From Alphaproteobacteria bacterium (lineage in GTDB: Bacteria; Myxococcota_A; UBA796; GCA-2862545): a DNA stretch of 64,000 nucleotides. The first letter of the stretch is position 1, and each line of letters opens with the position of its first letter. Below, piece by piece: positions 41,474 through 50,666 of this stretch. A program made the position numbers and the translations under genes. Location: the NCBI GenBank assembly GCA_020632925.1, contig JACKER010000015.1, positions 1 through 64,000 of the forward strand, written 5' to 3'. The notes below the pieces were generated by a model. The model did no database searches, had not been told where the DNA came from, and worked only from the letters and a program-made list of their open reading frames with translations.

Positions 41474-42775
41474 ATGACGACCGACGCGCACGCCTACCAG
41501 CTGATGGAGATCTGCGCCGCCGGCACGTTCGGCACCGTCGTCGTCGTCCGCGACCTCCACCGCGGCAGGCTCGTCGCCCTCAAGGTCCTCAAGGAGGCCC
41601 ACCTCAACCGGCCGCGCGTCATCGCCCGGACCCGTGACGAGGCCGCCATCCTGTCGCAGATCCACCACCCCAACATCGTGGCGGTGGAGGGGCTCGTCGA
41701 GATCGAGGACCGCCCCGTGGTCATCATGGAGTGGGTGAGGGGGCTGTCGCTCGAGACCGTCCTCAAGCACCAGCAGGACGGCCTGCCGCTCGCGGAGGCG
41801 CTCGAGGTCGTGCGTCAGGCGACGCTCGCGCTCGGCGCGGCCTACGAGGCCATCCCGCCCGGCGGCAACGCGCCGATGCGCATCATCCACCGCGACGTGA
41901 AGCCGTCGAACATGCTCCTGTCGGTCGACGGCGAGCTCAAGGTGGTCGACTTCGGCATCGCGCGCGGCGAGTTCGAGGGCAAGGAGGCCAAGACGCTGTC
42001 GATGGTGCTCGGCGCCCGCGGCTATCTCGCGCCCGAGCGGCTCGACGGGCACGACGACAAGCCCTCCTGCGACATCTACAGCCTCGGCATCATGGCGTAC
42101 GAGCTGCTCACCGGGCGGCACGTCGTGCTCTCGGTGCACAAGGACTACCACGCCGAGGCGCTCGACAAGCACCTCCAGAGCCTCCACTGGCCCGACCTGC
42201 CCGAGGAGGCGCTGGAGGAGATCCGTGCGCTCGTCGCGGACATGTGTCGGTACGACGAGGTCCGACGCCCGGACCACGAGCAGGTCGCCACGCGCCTCGC
42301 CCGGATCTCCGAGGTCGGGAACCTGAAGCCCGACCTGAAGAGCTGGTCGCGTCGGACGTTGCTGCCGCTGTTCAAGAGCCGTGCGCGAACCAGGCCGATC
42401 GACCACCCGGCGTACCGCGATCTCGCGTTCGTGGAGCGTGCCGGCAAGAAGGTGAAGAGCCCAGCGCCGCCGGACGTGGACAACGAGATCCGTCGGCTCC
42501 TGCGGACCGAGGACTGGCTGCAGCACCTCGACGACCTCGACCTGCTGCTGACCTGCAACCCGCACTGGTCCGAGCAGCCCTTCCTCGAGGTCCTGCCGAC
42601 CGGTCCGCGGGCGTGGTGGCAGTTCTGGGGCGGCAAGGAGCTGACGAACGATCAGCTCGTGACCGTGCTCCGGCTGCTCCGCCAGCGACCGAACCAGAAC
42701 GTGCGCGACAAGGTCGCCCACCTCCGCCGCCACTCCGATCCGGCCGTCGCGGCCGCCGCGACCGAGATCCGCTGA
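41474..42775 (+). CDS. Soluble serine/threonine protein kinase
   Basis: A 433-residue Hanks-type kinase without membrane segment. The kinase domain (residues 8-275) has the glycine loop A-A-G-T-F-G, the lysine in LVALKVL (K37), HRDVKPSN (D141), DFGIA (D159) and A-P-E-R-L-D-G. Residues 280-433 are a helical tail with W-W-Q-F-W-G-G and a HEAT-like last stretch (L-R-R-H-S-D-P-A-V-A-A-A-A). The active-site set is complete. The target is unknown; it follows the Rossmann protein by 31 bp and precedes the aconitase-like gene by 40 bp. Confidence 0.85.
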   Translation: MTTDAHAYQLMEICAAGTFGTVVVVRDLHRGRLVALKVLKEAHLNRPRVIARTRDEAAILSQIHHPNIVAVEGLVEIEDRPVVIMEWVRGLSLETVLKHQQDGLPLAEALEVVRQATLALGAAYEAIPPGGNAPMRIIHRDVKPSNMLLSVDGELKVVDFGIARGEFEGKEAKTLSMVLGARGYLAPERLDGHDDKPSCDIYSLGIMAYELLTGRHVVLSVHKDYHAEALDKHLQSLHWPDLPEEALEEIRALVADMCRYDEVRRPDHEQVATRLARISEVGNLKPDLKSWSRRTLLPLFKSRARTRPIDHPAYRDLAFVERAGKKVKSPAPPDVDNEIRRLLRTEDWLQHLDDLDLLLTCNPHWSEQPFLEVLPTGPRAWWQFWGGKELTNDQLVTVLRLLRQRPNQNVRDKVAHLRRHSDPAVAAAATEIR

Positions 42776-42815
42776 CGACGACCGGTTACGGGGGCCGCCC
42801 TGCAACGAGGTCCAC

Positions 42816-44738
42816 GTGAAGCTGCAAGGCCGCATCCTCCACCTGGTCGAAGACCCCGACGCCGTGCGCGCGCAGCTCGAGGGAACCGATCTCCCCCTCG
42901 ACCACGGCAAGGCGTACACCTACGGCGTGAACACCGACCTGATGATCTCGGGCCGGGCGTGCACCCTGGGGTACACGGGGGACATCCTCGGCCCCTGGTT
43001 CCTGGAGAACTTCCTCGAGGTCGTCCCGCAGGACGGCGTGAAGAACGGCGGCTTCCAGGTGGTGGTCGGCGGTCATGCCTACGGATCGGGCAGCTCGCGC
43101 GAGGTCGCGGTCGTCGCGCACCAGGGCGCCGGCATCCAGCTCGTGGTGGCGGACAGCTTCCAGCGGATCTTCCAGGAGAACATGGTCTATTCCGGGATGC
43201 CGTTCACGACGGACCGCGGCGTGCTCGAACGCCTGCAGGCCGGCGAGGACGTCGATCTCGGCGAGCTGACCGCGGAGCTGCCGCCCTTCTTCAAGGCCGT
43301 CACCGAGGCCGGCGGGCTGCTGCCCTACGGCACCGCGTTGCTCGAAGGCAAGGTCACGCCGACGTACGAGACGCAGCGCCTGCCGCGCCCGATGAACATC
43401 GCCGAGAAGCTGATCGCGGCGCGGGCCTGGGCCGGAGACGGCCAGCCGCTCGGCATCAAGAGCGTCCAGGCGGGCGATCAGGTGCTCTGCCAGGCGGGCT
43501 TCCGCGGCATGCACGAGTACACCACCGGCATGGTGATGGCCTTGTACCGCGAGGCCTTCGGCGCGGCGCCCATCGACCGGCCCGAGCAGGTGGCGGCCTT
43601 CGAGGACCACTTCGTCCTCATCAGCCACGACGCGGTGCCCGGCTTCGCGAAGAAGGCGCGGCTCGCGCCCGCGATGCAGCTCACGGCGGAGATGGTGGAG
43701 GCCTGCGAGCGAGACGGCATCCGCCTGCACGGGCCCGGCCGCCCGTACCCCCCCGGCGTCTGCCACCGGATCGTGGTCGAGGACTACGCCCTGCCCGGCG
43801 ACATCGTGGTGCTCACCGACTCGCACACGCCCACCGCGGGCGTGCTGAACACCTTCGCTTTCGGCGTCGGCAGCAGCGCCATGGCGTTCGCGCTGCGGAC
43901 CGGGCTCGTGCCGGTCACGGTGCCGAAGGTCGTGCGCGTCGAGGTCAAGGGCTCCGCCCGCGGCGTGCTCTCGCCCAAGGACCTCATCCTGCACCTGATC
44001 GGCGACCCCTACTTCCGCGAGGAGCACTGGCGCACCTCGCCGACGGACACCTGCATCATCGAGTTCGGCGGCCCCGCGCTCGAGCAGTGGTCGGTGGACG
44101 AGCTCTCCGTGCTCACGAACATGACCGTCGAGGGCGGGCTGATGACCGGAGTGGTCGAGCCCTGTAGCCCGATCGTGGACTTCCTCCGCGAGCGCCGCGG
44201 CGTCGACGCGAGGGAGCTGCTGGTCTCCGCGGATCCGTGGTGCGACTACGCACGCAAGATCGTGGTCGACCTCGACGAGGTCCCGCTGACCGTGGCCTCG
44301 CCGGGTGACAGCCGCAACCGCGCGCCCCTGGCCGAGCACGGCGAGGTCGGCATCCAGAACGTGGTCATCGCCTCCTGCACCGGCGGCTCGCTCGCGGATC
44401 TGCGCGCCGCCGCCAACGTCTTGCAGAACCGCGCGCTGGCTCCGGGCGTGAGGCTCGTGGTCACGCCGAGCTCGGCGCAGGTCGAGCGCGACGCCGAGAA
44501 GGAGGGCATCCTCGAGCTGTTCCGGCAGGCGGGCGCCGTCGTGACGCCGCCGGGCTGCGGCTCCTGCATCGGCAACGGCCCCGGCATCCCGCTCGAGGGC
44601 GAGACCACGGCGAGCACGACGAACCGCAACTTCGCCCGCCGGATGGGCGCGCCCGGCCCGGTGTGGCTGGTGTCGCCCGCGGTGGCGGCGGCGAGCGCCG
44701 TGACGGGGAAGCTGACCGACCCGCGCACGCTGGCCTGA
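42816..44738 (+). CDS. Aconitase-superfamily hydro-lyase, swivel domain first
   Basis: A 640-residue protein of the aconitase/isopropylmalate isomerase superfamily. The swivel (LeuD-like) domain is at the N-terminus (about 1-185): G-G-H-A-Y-G-S-G-S-S-R-E-V-A-V-V-A. The catalytic LeuC-like part follows, with V-L-T-D-S-H-T-P-T-A-G, the [4Fe-4S] cysteines at about C521 (A-S-C-T-G-G) and C581/C584 (G-C-G-S-C), and T-T-N-R-N-F-A-R-R-M. All three cluster ligands are present. This order is the reverse of AcnA and LeuC/LeuD gene order and recalls AcnB, but AcnB's HEAT-like front domain is missing. The substrate could be aconitate, isopropylmalate or another 2-hydroxy acid. GTG 42816 is preceded by GAGG. 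Confidence 0.8.
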   Translation: MKLQGRILHLVEDPDAVRAQLEGTDLPLDHGKAYTYGVNTDLMISGRACTLGYTGDILGPWFLENFLEVVPQDGVKNGGFQVVVGGHAYGSGSSREVAVVAHQGAGIQLVVADSFQRIFQENMVYSGMPFTTDRGVLERLQAGEDVDLGELTAELPPFFKAVTEAGGLLPYGTALLEGKVTPTYETQRLPRPMNIAEKLIAARAWAGDGQPLGIKSVQAGDQVLCQAGFRGMHEYTTGMVMALYREAFGAAPIDRPEQVAAFEDHFVLISHDAVPGFAKKARLAPAMQLTAEMVEACERDGIRLHGPGRPYPPGVCHRIVVEDYALPGDIVVLTDSHTPTAGVLNTFAFGVGSSAMAFALRTGLVPVTVPKVVRVEVKGSARGVLSPKDLILHLIGDPYFREEHWRTSPTDTCIIEFGGPALEQWSVDELSVLTNMTVEGGLMTGVVEPCSPIVDFLRERRGVDARELLVSADPWCDYARKIVVDLDEVPLTVASPGDSRNRAPLAEHGEVGIQNVVIASCTGGSLADLRAAANVLQNRALAPGVRLVVTPSSAQVERDAEKEGILELFRQAGAVVTPPGCGSCIGNGPGIPLEGETTASTTNRNFARRMGAPGPVWLVSPAVAAASAVTGKLTDPRTLA

Positions 44739-44741
44739 TCG

Positions 44742-45506
44742 GTGCGGATCACGACCTGGAACGTCAACAGCCTCCGGGTGCGCCTGCCGCACGTGCTGCG
44801 CTTCGCGGAGGAGCAGGCCCCGGACGTGCTCTGCCTGCAGGAGCTCAAGCTCTCGCAGGACGCGTTCCCCGAGGAGGAGCTGCGCGCCGTCTTCCCGCAC
44901 CTCGAGTGGTGGGGCCAGCCGACGTACAACGGGGTCGCCATCCTCTCCAAGCTCCCGCTCGAGGACGTGCGCCGCGGGTTCGCCGGATGGAAGGACGACG
45001 AGGCCCGCGTGCTGTCCTGCCTGGTGGGCGGCGTCCGCCTGTGGTGCCTGTACACCCCGAACGGCCAGGCGGTGGGAACCCCGAAGTTCCTGTACAAGCT
45101 CGAGTGGCTGGGCCACCTGCGGGAGGACCTCGACCGGTTCGAGACGGGGACGGACGTGGTCGTGGTCGGCGACATGAACGTAGCCCCCGACGACCTCGAC
45201 CTGTGGGACCCGTTCAAGCTCGACGGCCAGATCCTGTGCCACCCCGACGAGCGCGGCGCGCTCCAGCGGGTGCTGGACTGGGGTCTGCTCGACCCGTTCC
45301 GCGAGAAGAACCCGTACGCGAACGAGTTCTCCTGGTGGGACTACCAGAAGATGGGCTTCCAGCGGAACCACGGGTTGCGCATCGACCACACCTTCGTCGC
45401 GCGCCACCTGCTGCCCTCCGTCGGCGCCGTCACCATCCACCGCGACGTGCGTGGCTGGGACAACCCGTCGGATCACGCCCCGGTGAGTCTCGACCTGAAG
45501 CGGTAG
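44742..45506 (+). CDS. xth: Exodeoxyribonuclease III / AP endonuclease
   Basis: A 254-residue exonuclease III-type protein: W-N-V-N-S-L-R-V-R, the metal-binding glutamate in C-L-Q-E-L-K, Y-N-G-V-A-I-L-S-K, G-D-M-N-V-A-P (Asp-x-Asn) and S-D-H-A-P-V (His at the end). Length matches the family. It repairs abasic sites in DNA. GTG 44742 lies 3 bp after the aconitase-like stop, so it is in the same transcription unit, though the two functions are unrelated. Confidence 0.93.
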   Translation: MRITTWNVNSLRVRLPHVLRFAEEQAPDVLCLQELKLSQDAFPEEELRAVFPHLEWWGQPTYNGVAILSKLPLEDVRRGFAGWKDDEARVLSCLVGGVRLWCLYTPNGQAVGTPKFLYKLEWLGHLREDLDRFETGTDVVVVGDMNVAPDDLDLWDPFKLDGQILCHPDERGALQRVLDWGLLDPFREKNPYANEFSWWDYQKMGFQRNHGLRIDHTFVARHLLPSVGAVTIHRDVRGWDNPSDHAPVSLDLKR

Positions 45507-45539
45507 GCTGGCTGGGATACCCCTCGCTCGGAGGTGCCC

Positions 45540-46415
45540 ATGCGCGTGCTGTTCGCCGTCGATCCCACCCAGGAACCCGAGCGCCTCGTCGCCCGCGCGA
45601 AGGTGATCCTCGATCGCTTCGGGGCCACGGTGGACCTCCTCCACGTCCCGTCGCCGGTGCCAGGGAACGTCGGTGGGGAGCTGGCCAAACGGCTCGAGGC
45701 CGCCGTGATGGACGAGGACCGCGAGATCCGACTCGAGCTCGAGCGCTGGCTCGCCCAGCTCGCGCCCGCGGACCGTCGGGGCCAGTGCCTGGTGCGTCGC
45801 GACGCCAACCCGGCGAAGGCGATCGTCGACCTGGCGGACGGGTACGAGCTCGTCGTCGTCGGCACGCACGGTCGCTCCGGGCTCGCGCGCGTGTGGCTCG
45901 GGTCGGTGGCCGAGCGCGTGGTGCGGACCTCGCCGGTGCCGGTGCTGGTGCTCCACGAGGGTGGCGGCGAGAGCGACCGCATGCTGGTCGCGGTGGACCT
46001 GTTCGATCCCATCGGGGTCGTGGACGCCGCGGCGCTCTGGGCCCAGCGCCTCGAGATGAGCGGGGACGCCGTCTGGGTGCGGCACCAGACGACCGAGGGC
46101 CACCCGAACACGGAGCACGTCAGCTGGCGGCAGGGCTGGCGCGAGGACGAACGCGAGGCGGTGGAGGCGTGGAGCGCCGCGCTGACCGAGAAGCTGGCCT
46201 CCTTCCCAGAGAAGCTACGGGGTGTGGGGCGTGTGGAGCTCGGCGACCCCGTCCAGGTCGTCACCGAGATCGCCGCCACGGGCTACGGGCTCGTGGTCGT
46301 CGGCACGCACGGCCGCACCGGCATCGCCCACCTGCGCATGGGCTCGGTCGCCGAACACGTCGCTCGCCACAGCCCCGTCCCCGTGCTGGTCGTCCGCCCC
46401 AGCGCCGACCGCTGA
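45540..46415 (+). CDS. Tandem universal stress protein
   Basis: A 291-residue protein with two UspA domains in tandem (about 1-142 and 147-290). Each carries the ATP-type loop G-T-H-G-R-S/T-G-x9-G-S at its end (VVVGTHGRSGLARVWLGSVAE and VVVGTHGRTGIAHLRMGSVAE), so both may bind nucleotide. The ATG at 45540 has GGAGG five bases upstream, which decides it against the GTG at 45534. Cytoplasmic, general stress role in the family; no specific link to its neighbours is visible. Confidence 0.9.
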   Translation: MRVLFAVDPTQEPERLVARAKVILDRFGATVDLLHVPSPVPGNVGGELAKRLEAAVMDEDREIRLELERWLAQLAPADRRGQCLVRRDANPAKAIVDLADGYELVVVGTHGRSGLARVWLGSVAERVVRTSPVPVLVLHEGGGESDRMLVAVDLFDPIGVVDAAALWAQRLEMSGDAVWVRHQTTEGHPNTEHVSWRQGWREDEREAVEAWSAALTEKLASFPEKLRGVGRVELGDPVQVVTEIAATGYGLVVVGTHGRTGIAHLRMGSVAEHVARHSPVPVLVVRPSADR

Positions 46416-46459
46416 ACCCCGGCCCCCGGCAGCCTGGATAAGGGGTCGCGGGAGGCATC

Positions 46460-47323
46460 GTGGGCTACTTCGAGGGGCGCCGCGTGCTGCTGGTCGGCGG
46501 CAGCGAGGGCATCGGCCGGCAGACCGCCCTGGAGCTGTGTCGGCGAGGCGCCCACGTGGTGATCGCGGCGCGTCGCCAGGGTCCGCTCGACGAAGCGCTC
46601 GCCCTGATGAAGCCGTTGGCGAAGGGGCGCGTGGGCGCGGTCGCGATGGACATCGTGGACCGCGCGTCGGTGCGAGCCGCCGTGCCCGTCGTCGAGGAGC
46701 AGCTCGGTGGCGGCGTGGACGTGATCGTGGTCAACGCCGGCTCGGCCCGCCCCGGGTACGTGCACGAGCTGGACGACGCCGACTTCGACGCCATGATCGC
46801 CGTGAACTACGCCGGTCACGCGAACGTGGTGCGGGCCTTCCTGCCGGGCATGATGGCGCGCAAGAAGGGCGACGTCTGCTTCGTCTCCTCGGCCCTCGGG
46901 TTCATGTCCATGCCGGGCTACTCGGCGTACTCGGCCAGTAAGTTCGCGGTCGCGGGCTTCGCCGAGGCGCTGCACGTCGAGCTCCGCCCCCACGACATCC
47001 GGGTGTCCGTCTTCTACCCGGGGACGACCGACACGCCGGGCCTCGTGAACGAGAACGCCTCCAAGCCGCGCGCCGTGTGGCTCATGGAGTCCGACTCGGC
47101 CTTCAGCAAGACGCACGCCCCCGAGTCCGTCGCGAACAAGCTGCTCGCGGGCATCGAGGGCGGGCGCTTCGAGAACTTCCCGGGCCTCGACGTCTGGTTC
47201 ATCTGGTGGGTCTACCACTGGTTCCCCTCGCTCGCGCGCTGGATGGCGCACGACGAGTGGAAGAAGGCGCTCGCGAAGGCCGAGGCCGAGGCCAAAGCCG
47301 AGGGGAAGCAGGCGACGGCCTGA
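46460..47323 (+). CDS. Short-chain dehydrogenase, 3-ketodihydrosphingosine reductase-like
   Basis: A 287-residue classical SDR: G-G-S-E-G-I-G-R cofactor loop, N-A-G-S-A-R, the catalytic serine in C-F-V-S-S-A and Y-S-A-S-K. A-A-R-R after strand 2 favours NADP(H). The overall look (G-G-S-x-G-I-G start, F-Y-P-G-T-T-D-T-P loop and hydrophobic C-terminal stretch VWFIWWVYHWFP before a Lys/Glu/Ala tail) resembles 3-ketodihydrosphingosine reductases. Several Myxococcota make sphingolipids, so that role is possible but not proved. GTG 46460 is preceded by GGAGG. The C-terminal hydrophobic part may associate with the membrane. Confidence 0.8.
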   Translation: MGYFEGRRVLLVGGSEGIGRQTALELCRRGAHVVIAARRQGPLDEALALMKPLAKGRVGAVAMDIVDRASVRAAVPVVEEQLGGGVDVIVVNAGSARPGYVHELDDADFDAMIAVNYAGHANVVRAFLPGMMARKKGDVCFVSSALGFMSMPGYSAYSASKFAVAGFAEALHVELRPHDIRVSVFYPGTTDTPGLVNENASKPRAVWLMESDSAFSKTHAPESVANKLLAGIEGGRFENFPGLDVWFIWWVYHWFPSLARWMAHDEWKKALAKAEAEAKAEGKQATA

Positions 47324-47332
47324 TCTCCCGGG

Positions 47333-47986
47333 TCAGCCGCCCTGCCAGAGCAGCCGGCCGGCGTCCTCGCTCGGATCCCAGGGATCGATGAACACCCAGG
47401 CCATGCCGCCGCGCGTGATGTCGAACGTGACCACGTCGGTGGTCATCTGGAGCAGCATCCGCATCGGCCCCTGCCCGGACGGCGACTGCGGCGTGTCGTC
47501 GTTGTGCAGCCAGACCGCGCCACCGCCGAGCTTGTCGTGCTTGAGGCCCTGCAGCGCGGACTTGAGCGGCACGCCCCGCTCGCGGACGTCGCGCATGACC
47601 GCCGCCTCGTCGATCGCGGGATCGACGGTCAGCTTCACCCGCCGGTAGACCCGCACGGTCGGCGGTCCGTCGTACAGGTTGTCGTCGCGCACCCGCTGCA
47701 GCAACACCTTGTTGGCGCCCTTCCACGGGTCCCAGTCCTCGCAGCGTCCGCCGGTCGCGTGGCAGATGAACACGCTCATCCGCGCGAACCCGTGCAGGTC
47801 GATCCAGGGCCCGGCGTCGATCTGCGCCATGTGGCACATGGGAGAGCCGCACACCCGGCAGCGCGGCCACTGGTGCGATCGGATCCCGCGTGGATGCCCG
47901 CCGTAGGCTCCCACGATCGAGTCGGACTCCTGCGTCGCCTTCCGGAGGCGGTACGACAGCCATGCGCTCGGCTTCATGTCACCCAT
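47333..47986 (-). CDS. DUF1963/YwqG-like protein with zinc-ribbon-like cysteines
   Basis: A 217-residue protein. The block H-Q-W-P-R-C-R-V-C-G-S-P-M-C-H-M-A-Q-I-D resembles the start of DUF1963 (YwqG-like) proteins and holds a C-x2-C plus C-H pair that may bind zinc, together with a later C-H and C. The middle has I-F-I/V-C-H-A-T-G-G-R-C-E-D-W. The C-terminal part, with T-F-D-I-T-R-G-G-M-A-W-V-F, is beta-rich. The function of the family is unknown. The start is ATG 47986 or 47977. It converges with the SDR gene (9 bp). Confidence 0.6.
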   Translation of the reverse strand: MGDMKPSAWLSYRLRKATQESDSIVGAYGGHPRGIRSHQWPRCRVCGSPMCHMAQIDAGPWIDLHGFARMSVFICHATGGRCEDWDPWKGANKVLLQRVRDDNLYDGPPTVRVYRRVKLTVDPAIDEAAVMRDVRERGVPLKSALQGLKHDKLGGGAVWLHNDDTPQSPSGQGPMRMLLQMTTDVVTFDITRGGMAWVFIDPWDPSEDAGRLLWQGG

Positions 47987-48080
47987 CGGGGCGATTGTGC
48001 CACCGGTTGGTACGAAGATGGGTCATCGCGGAGAGGATGTGTCGTAAGTCGGCGGTCGGAGCGCCCTCCCGCGCGTTGGG

Positions 48081-49220
48081 TCAGGGGGGCGTTGCACCGC
48101 TCGGTCCCCCGCCATGGAGAACCACGTCCACTCCGCCGTCGTTGAAGCGAGCGATCGGCTCGCAGGTCAGCCCGAGGCGGTGCGGGACGATGTGCCGTGG
48201 CGCGAGCAGGGCCCAGCGCCACCCGGCCAGGGGCCCACGCAAGGCGCGAGAGAGCAGCTCCATCGCCTCGAGCTCGCCCTTGATCCGGCCGCCCCACGGT
48301 GGATTCGCGATCACCAGGCCCGTGGGCGCCGGTGCGACGGCGGCGGCGAGGTCGCGCACCTCGAAGCGCACCGCCTGCTCCACGCCAGCGCGGCGCGCGT
48401 TCGCCCGGGCCACCGTGATCGCCTTGGGATCGCGGTCGCTCGCGAACAGTCGCGGCGTCACGGCCTCCTCGGGCGGCTCCGCCAGGACGCGTGTCCAGGC
48501 GTCCGCGTCGAAGCTCGGCCAGCCGTGGAAGGCGAAGGTCCGCCCCGCGCCGGGTGGGCGGGCGAGCGCGATGGTGGCGGCCTCGATCGCGAAGGTGCCC
48601 GATCCGCACACCGGGTCGAGCAAGGCCTCGCCGGGGCTCCACTCCGCGAGCCAGAGGCAGGCGGCAGCGAGGTTCTCGCGCAGGGGGGCGCCCACGTGCT
48701 CGCGCCGCCAGCCGCGGCGGTGCAGCAGGTCGCCGGACGCATCGACGGACACCTCGGCGCGATCGTCCTCGATGCGGATCAGGACCCCGACGGCGTCGGT
48801 CGGTGGACGGCCCGCGTCCGTTCGTCTCGGCACCCGAGCGGCGTCGCGGATGGCGTGCTCCGCCTTGCGAGCGACCGCCTCGCGGTGGCGAAGGCGGCTC
48901 CGGTGGCTCGCGACCTCCACCTTCACCGGTTGACGAGGGTGCACGAAGCGGTCCCACGGAAGTCGTCGCACAGCGGCTCCGAGGGCCTCGAGCGTCGTCG
49001 CGGCGAACTCGCCGACCCGGACCCGGACGCGCGCGGCGATCCGGGAGTGGAGGTGGATCCGGTACAACAGGTCCGTGTCAGCTTCGAAGACAGCGCCCCC
49101 GGTCTGGGCTCGCGGACGCGCCCCCAGGGCCGACAGCTCGTCGGTCAGCGCGGTCTCGAGACCGGGAGCGACCACGGCGAAGGCGGTCAACGGAGGAGTC
49201 TTGCGGGAATGGCGTGTCAC
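48081..49220 (-). CDS. THUMP-domain class I RNA methyltransferase (RlmL/YpsC-like)
   Basis: A 379-residue methyltransferase. A ferredoxin-like and THUMP region (about 10-165: A-V-V-A-P-G-L-E-T-A-L) is followed by a Rossmann SAM domain. Motifs: L-L-D-P-V-C-G-S-G-T-F-A-I-E-A-A, F-A-S-D-R-D-P-K-A and the N-P-P-W-G active-site motif typical of N2-guanine RNA methyltransferases such as RlmL. It probably modifies 23S rRNA in the cytoplasm. It starts 32 bp from the divergent kinase gene. Confidence 0.88.
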   Translation of the reverse strand: MTRHSRKTPPLTAFAVVAPGLETALTDELSALGARPRAQTGGAVFEADTDLLYRIHLHSRIAARVRVRVGEFAATTLEALGAAVRRLPWDRFVHPRQPVKVEVASHRSRLRHREAVARKAEHAIRDAARVPRRTDAGRPPTDAVGVLIRIEDDRAEVSVDASGDLLHRRGWRREHVGAPLRENLAAACLWLAEWSPGEALLDPVCGSGTFAIEAATIALARPPGAGRTFAFHGWPSFDADAWTRVLAEPPEEAVTPRLFASDRDPKAITVARANARRAGVEQAVRFEVRDLAAAVAPAPTGLVIANPPWGGRIKGELEAMELLSRALRGPLAGWRWALLAPRHIVPHRLGLTCEPIARFNDGGVDVVLHGGGPSGATPP

Positions 49221-49227
49221 GTTCGCG

Positions 49228-49236
49228 TGGTATGCT
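49228..49236 (+). promoter_or_regulatory. Putative extended -10 promoter of the membrane kinase gene
   Basis: TGGTATGCT matches the extended -10 form TG-n-TATnnT. No good -35 is seen. A start near 49243 leaves only about ten bases of leader before GTG 49253. Confidence 0.35.
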
Positions 49237-49252
49237 GCATTGTACGGGAGCC

Positions 49253-50635
49253 GTGCTGAAGGAACTCACAGCTAGCGCCGAGCCCACCGGCGGCACGATC
49301 ATCGCCGGTCGGTACCGCGTCGACAACCTCATCGCGCGGGGTGGCATGGCCACCGTGTACCTCGCGCACCAGATGGGGCTCGAGCGTAAGGTGGCGTTGA
49401 AGGTGCTCTCTCCGCCTCCGGATGGCGATGAGGTGGGCCTCTTCGAGCAGCGCTTCCGGCTCGAGGCGTCGACGCTCGCGTCCCTCGATCACACCAACAT
49501 CGTGGTGCTCTACGACTTCGGCGAGACGCCGGAGGGGCAGTGCTTCCTGGCCATGGAGTACGTCGACGGGCCACGCCTCACGGACGTGCTCCGCGACGGT
49601 CCGCTCGCCGCCCGACGCGCCATCGAGATCGCGCTGCAGGTCGCTTCGGGCCTGCGGTACGCGCACCGGCGCGGGGTGGTCCACCGCGATCTGAAGCCGA
49701 GCAACCTCCTCCTGAAGTACACCGAGGAGGGCGGCGAGGTCGTCAAGATCGTCGACTTCGGGCTCGTGAAGCTCACCGAGGCCGACCAGAGCATCACGCG
49801 CGCGGGCCTGATCCTGGGATCGCCCCACTGCATGTCGCCGGAGCAGGTCCAGGGGCGCGAGGTCGACCATCGCGCCGACATCTACTCCCTGGGCGTCCTG
49901 ATCTTCCGCATGGTGTCCGGGCGGTACCCGTTCCACGGCGCGAACAGCGCGGCCACGATGATGGCGCACATGAACGAGCCGGCGCCCTCGATCGCGTCGG
50001 TCGCGCCGGACGTGGACCTGCCCCCGGGCCTCGACGAGCTCGTGCAGCGCTGCCTCGAGAAGGACCCGGACGCCCGGTACCAGGACCTCAAGGAGGTCAT
50101 CGAGGCGCTCGGCGCCATGATGCAGATGTCGCCCGAGGCGCTGCGCAACCTCGCGAGCATCACCCAGAGCCAGGTGTCCATCCCGTCGATGGCGCGGCGG
50201 GGAGAGCTGCCCGCCGGGGAGTCGTCGCCCGCCAGTCCGCTGGTGCGGTTCCTTCCCTGGCTGGTCGCGGGCGCGGGGCTCGGCCTCGTGTTGCTCGTCG
50301 CCATCGCTGGGCTGGCCGTGGCCCTGCGGAGCCCGTCGACGCCGCAGCCGGTGCCCGTTCCCGTCGCCGCGCCCGCCCCCGTGGTCGCCCCGGCGCCGGT
50401 GGTCGTGGCTCCAGAGCCGGAGCCGGTCGTGGAGCCGGAGCCGGTGCCCGAGCCCGTGGTCGAGCCCGAGCCGGTGGCCGTTCCGGCACCACCCGCGCCC
50501 GTTGCGCGTCCGACACCGAAGCCCAAGCCCACGCCGAAGCCCAAGCCCATACCTGCGCCCACGCCCGCCCCAGCGGAGCCCGCGCCACCTCCACCCGAGG
50601 GATATCTCGGCTTGCCGGATGACTTGAAGGAATAG
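49253..50635 (+). CDS. Membrane-anchored serine/threonine protein kinase
   Basis: A 460-residue Hanks-type kinase. Residues 20-285 contain the loop A-R-G-G-M-A-T-V-Y, the lysine in KVALKVL (K50), HRDLKPSN (D146), DFGLVKL (D168) and S-P-E-Q-V-Q-G. One membrane segment (about 333-360) is followed by about 100 residues of Pro/Val/Glu/Lys (EPEPVVEPEPVPEP, KPKPTPKPKP) that could span the cell wall; there is no sensor domain after it. GTG 49253 is preferred, as ATG 49232 is only 11 bp from the divergent THUMP gene. The TonB-receptor gene follows after 31 bp and could be a functional partner. Confidence 0.85.
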   Translation: MLKELTASAEPTGGTIIAGRYRVDNLIARGGMATVYLAHQMGLERKVALKVLSPPPDGDEVGLFEQRFRLEASTLASLDHTNIVVLYDFGETPEGQCFLAMEYVDGPRLTDVLRDGPLAARRAIEIALQVASGLRYAHRRGVVHRDLKPSNLLLKYTEEGGEVVKIVDFGLVKLTEADQSITRAGLILGSPHCMSPEQVQGREVDHRADIYSLGVLIFRMVSGRYPFHGANSAATMMAHMNEPAPSIASVAPDVDLPPGLDELVQRCLEKDPDARYQDLKEVIEALGAMMQMSPEALRNLASITQSQVSIPSMARRGELPAGESSPASPLVRFLPWLVAGAGLGLVLLVAIAGLAVALRSPSTPQPVPVPVAAPAPVVAPAPVVVAPEPEPVVEPEPVPEPVVEPEPVAVPAPPAPVARPTPKPKPTPKPKPIPAPTPAPAEPAPPPPEGYLGLPDDLKE

Positions 50636-50666
50636 AGCAGTATGCTCGGGCCGGAGGGGCTCGCCG

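Noticed and set aside
42786..46118. 1110-aa minus-strand ORF over the aconitase, exonuclease and stress-protein genes
   Set aside because: It is antisense to three genes with clear families and reads as Arg/His/Val-rich noise.
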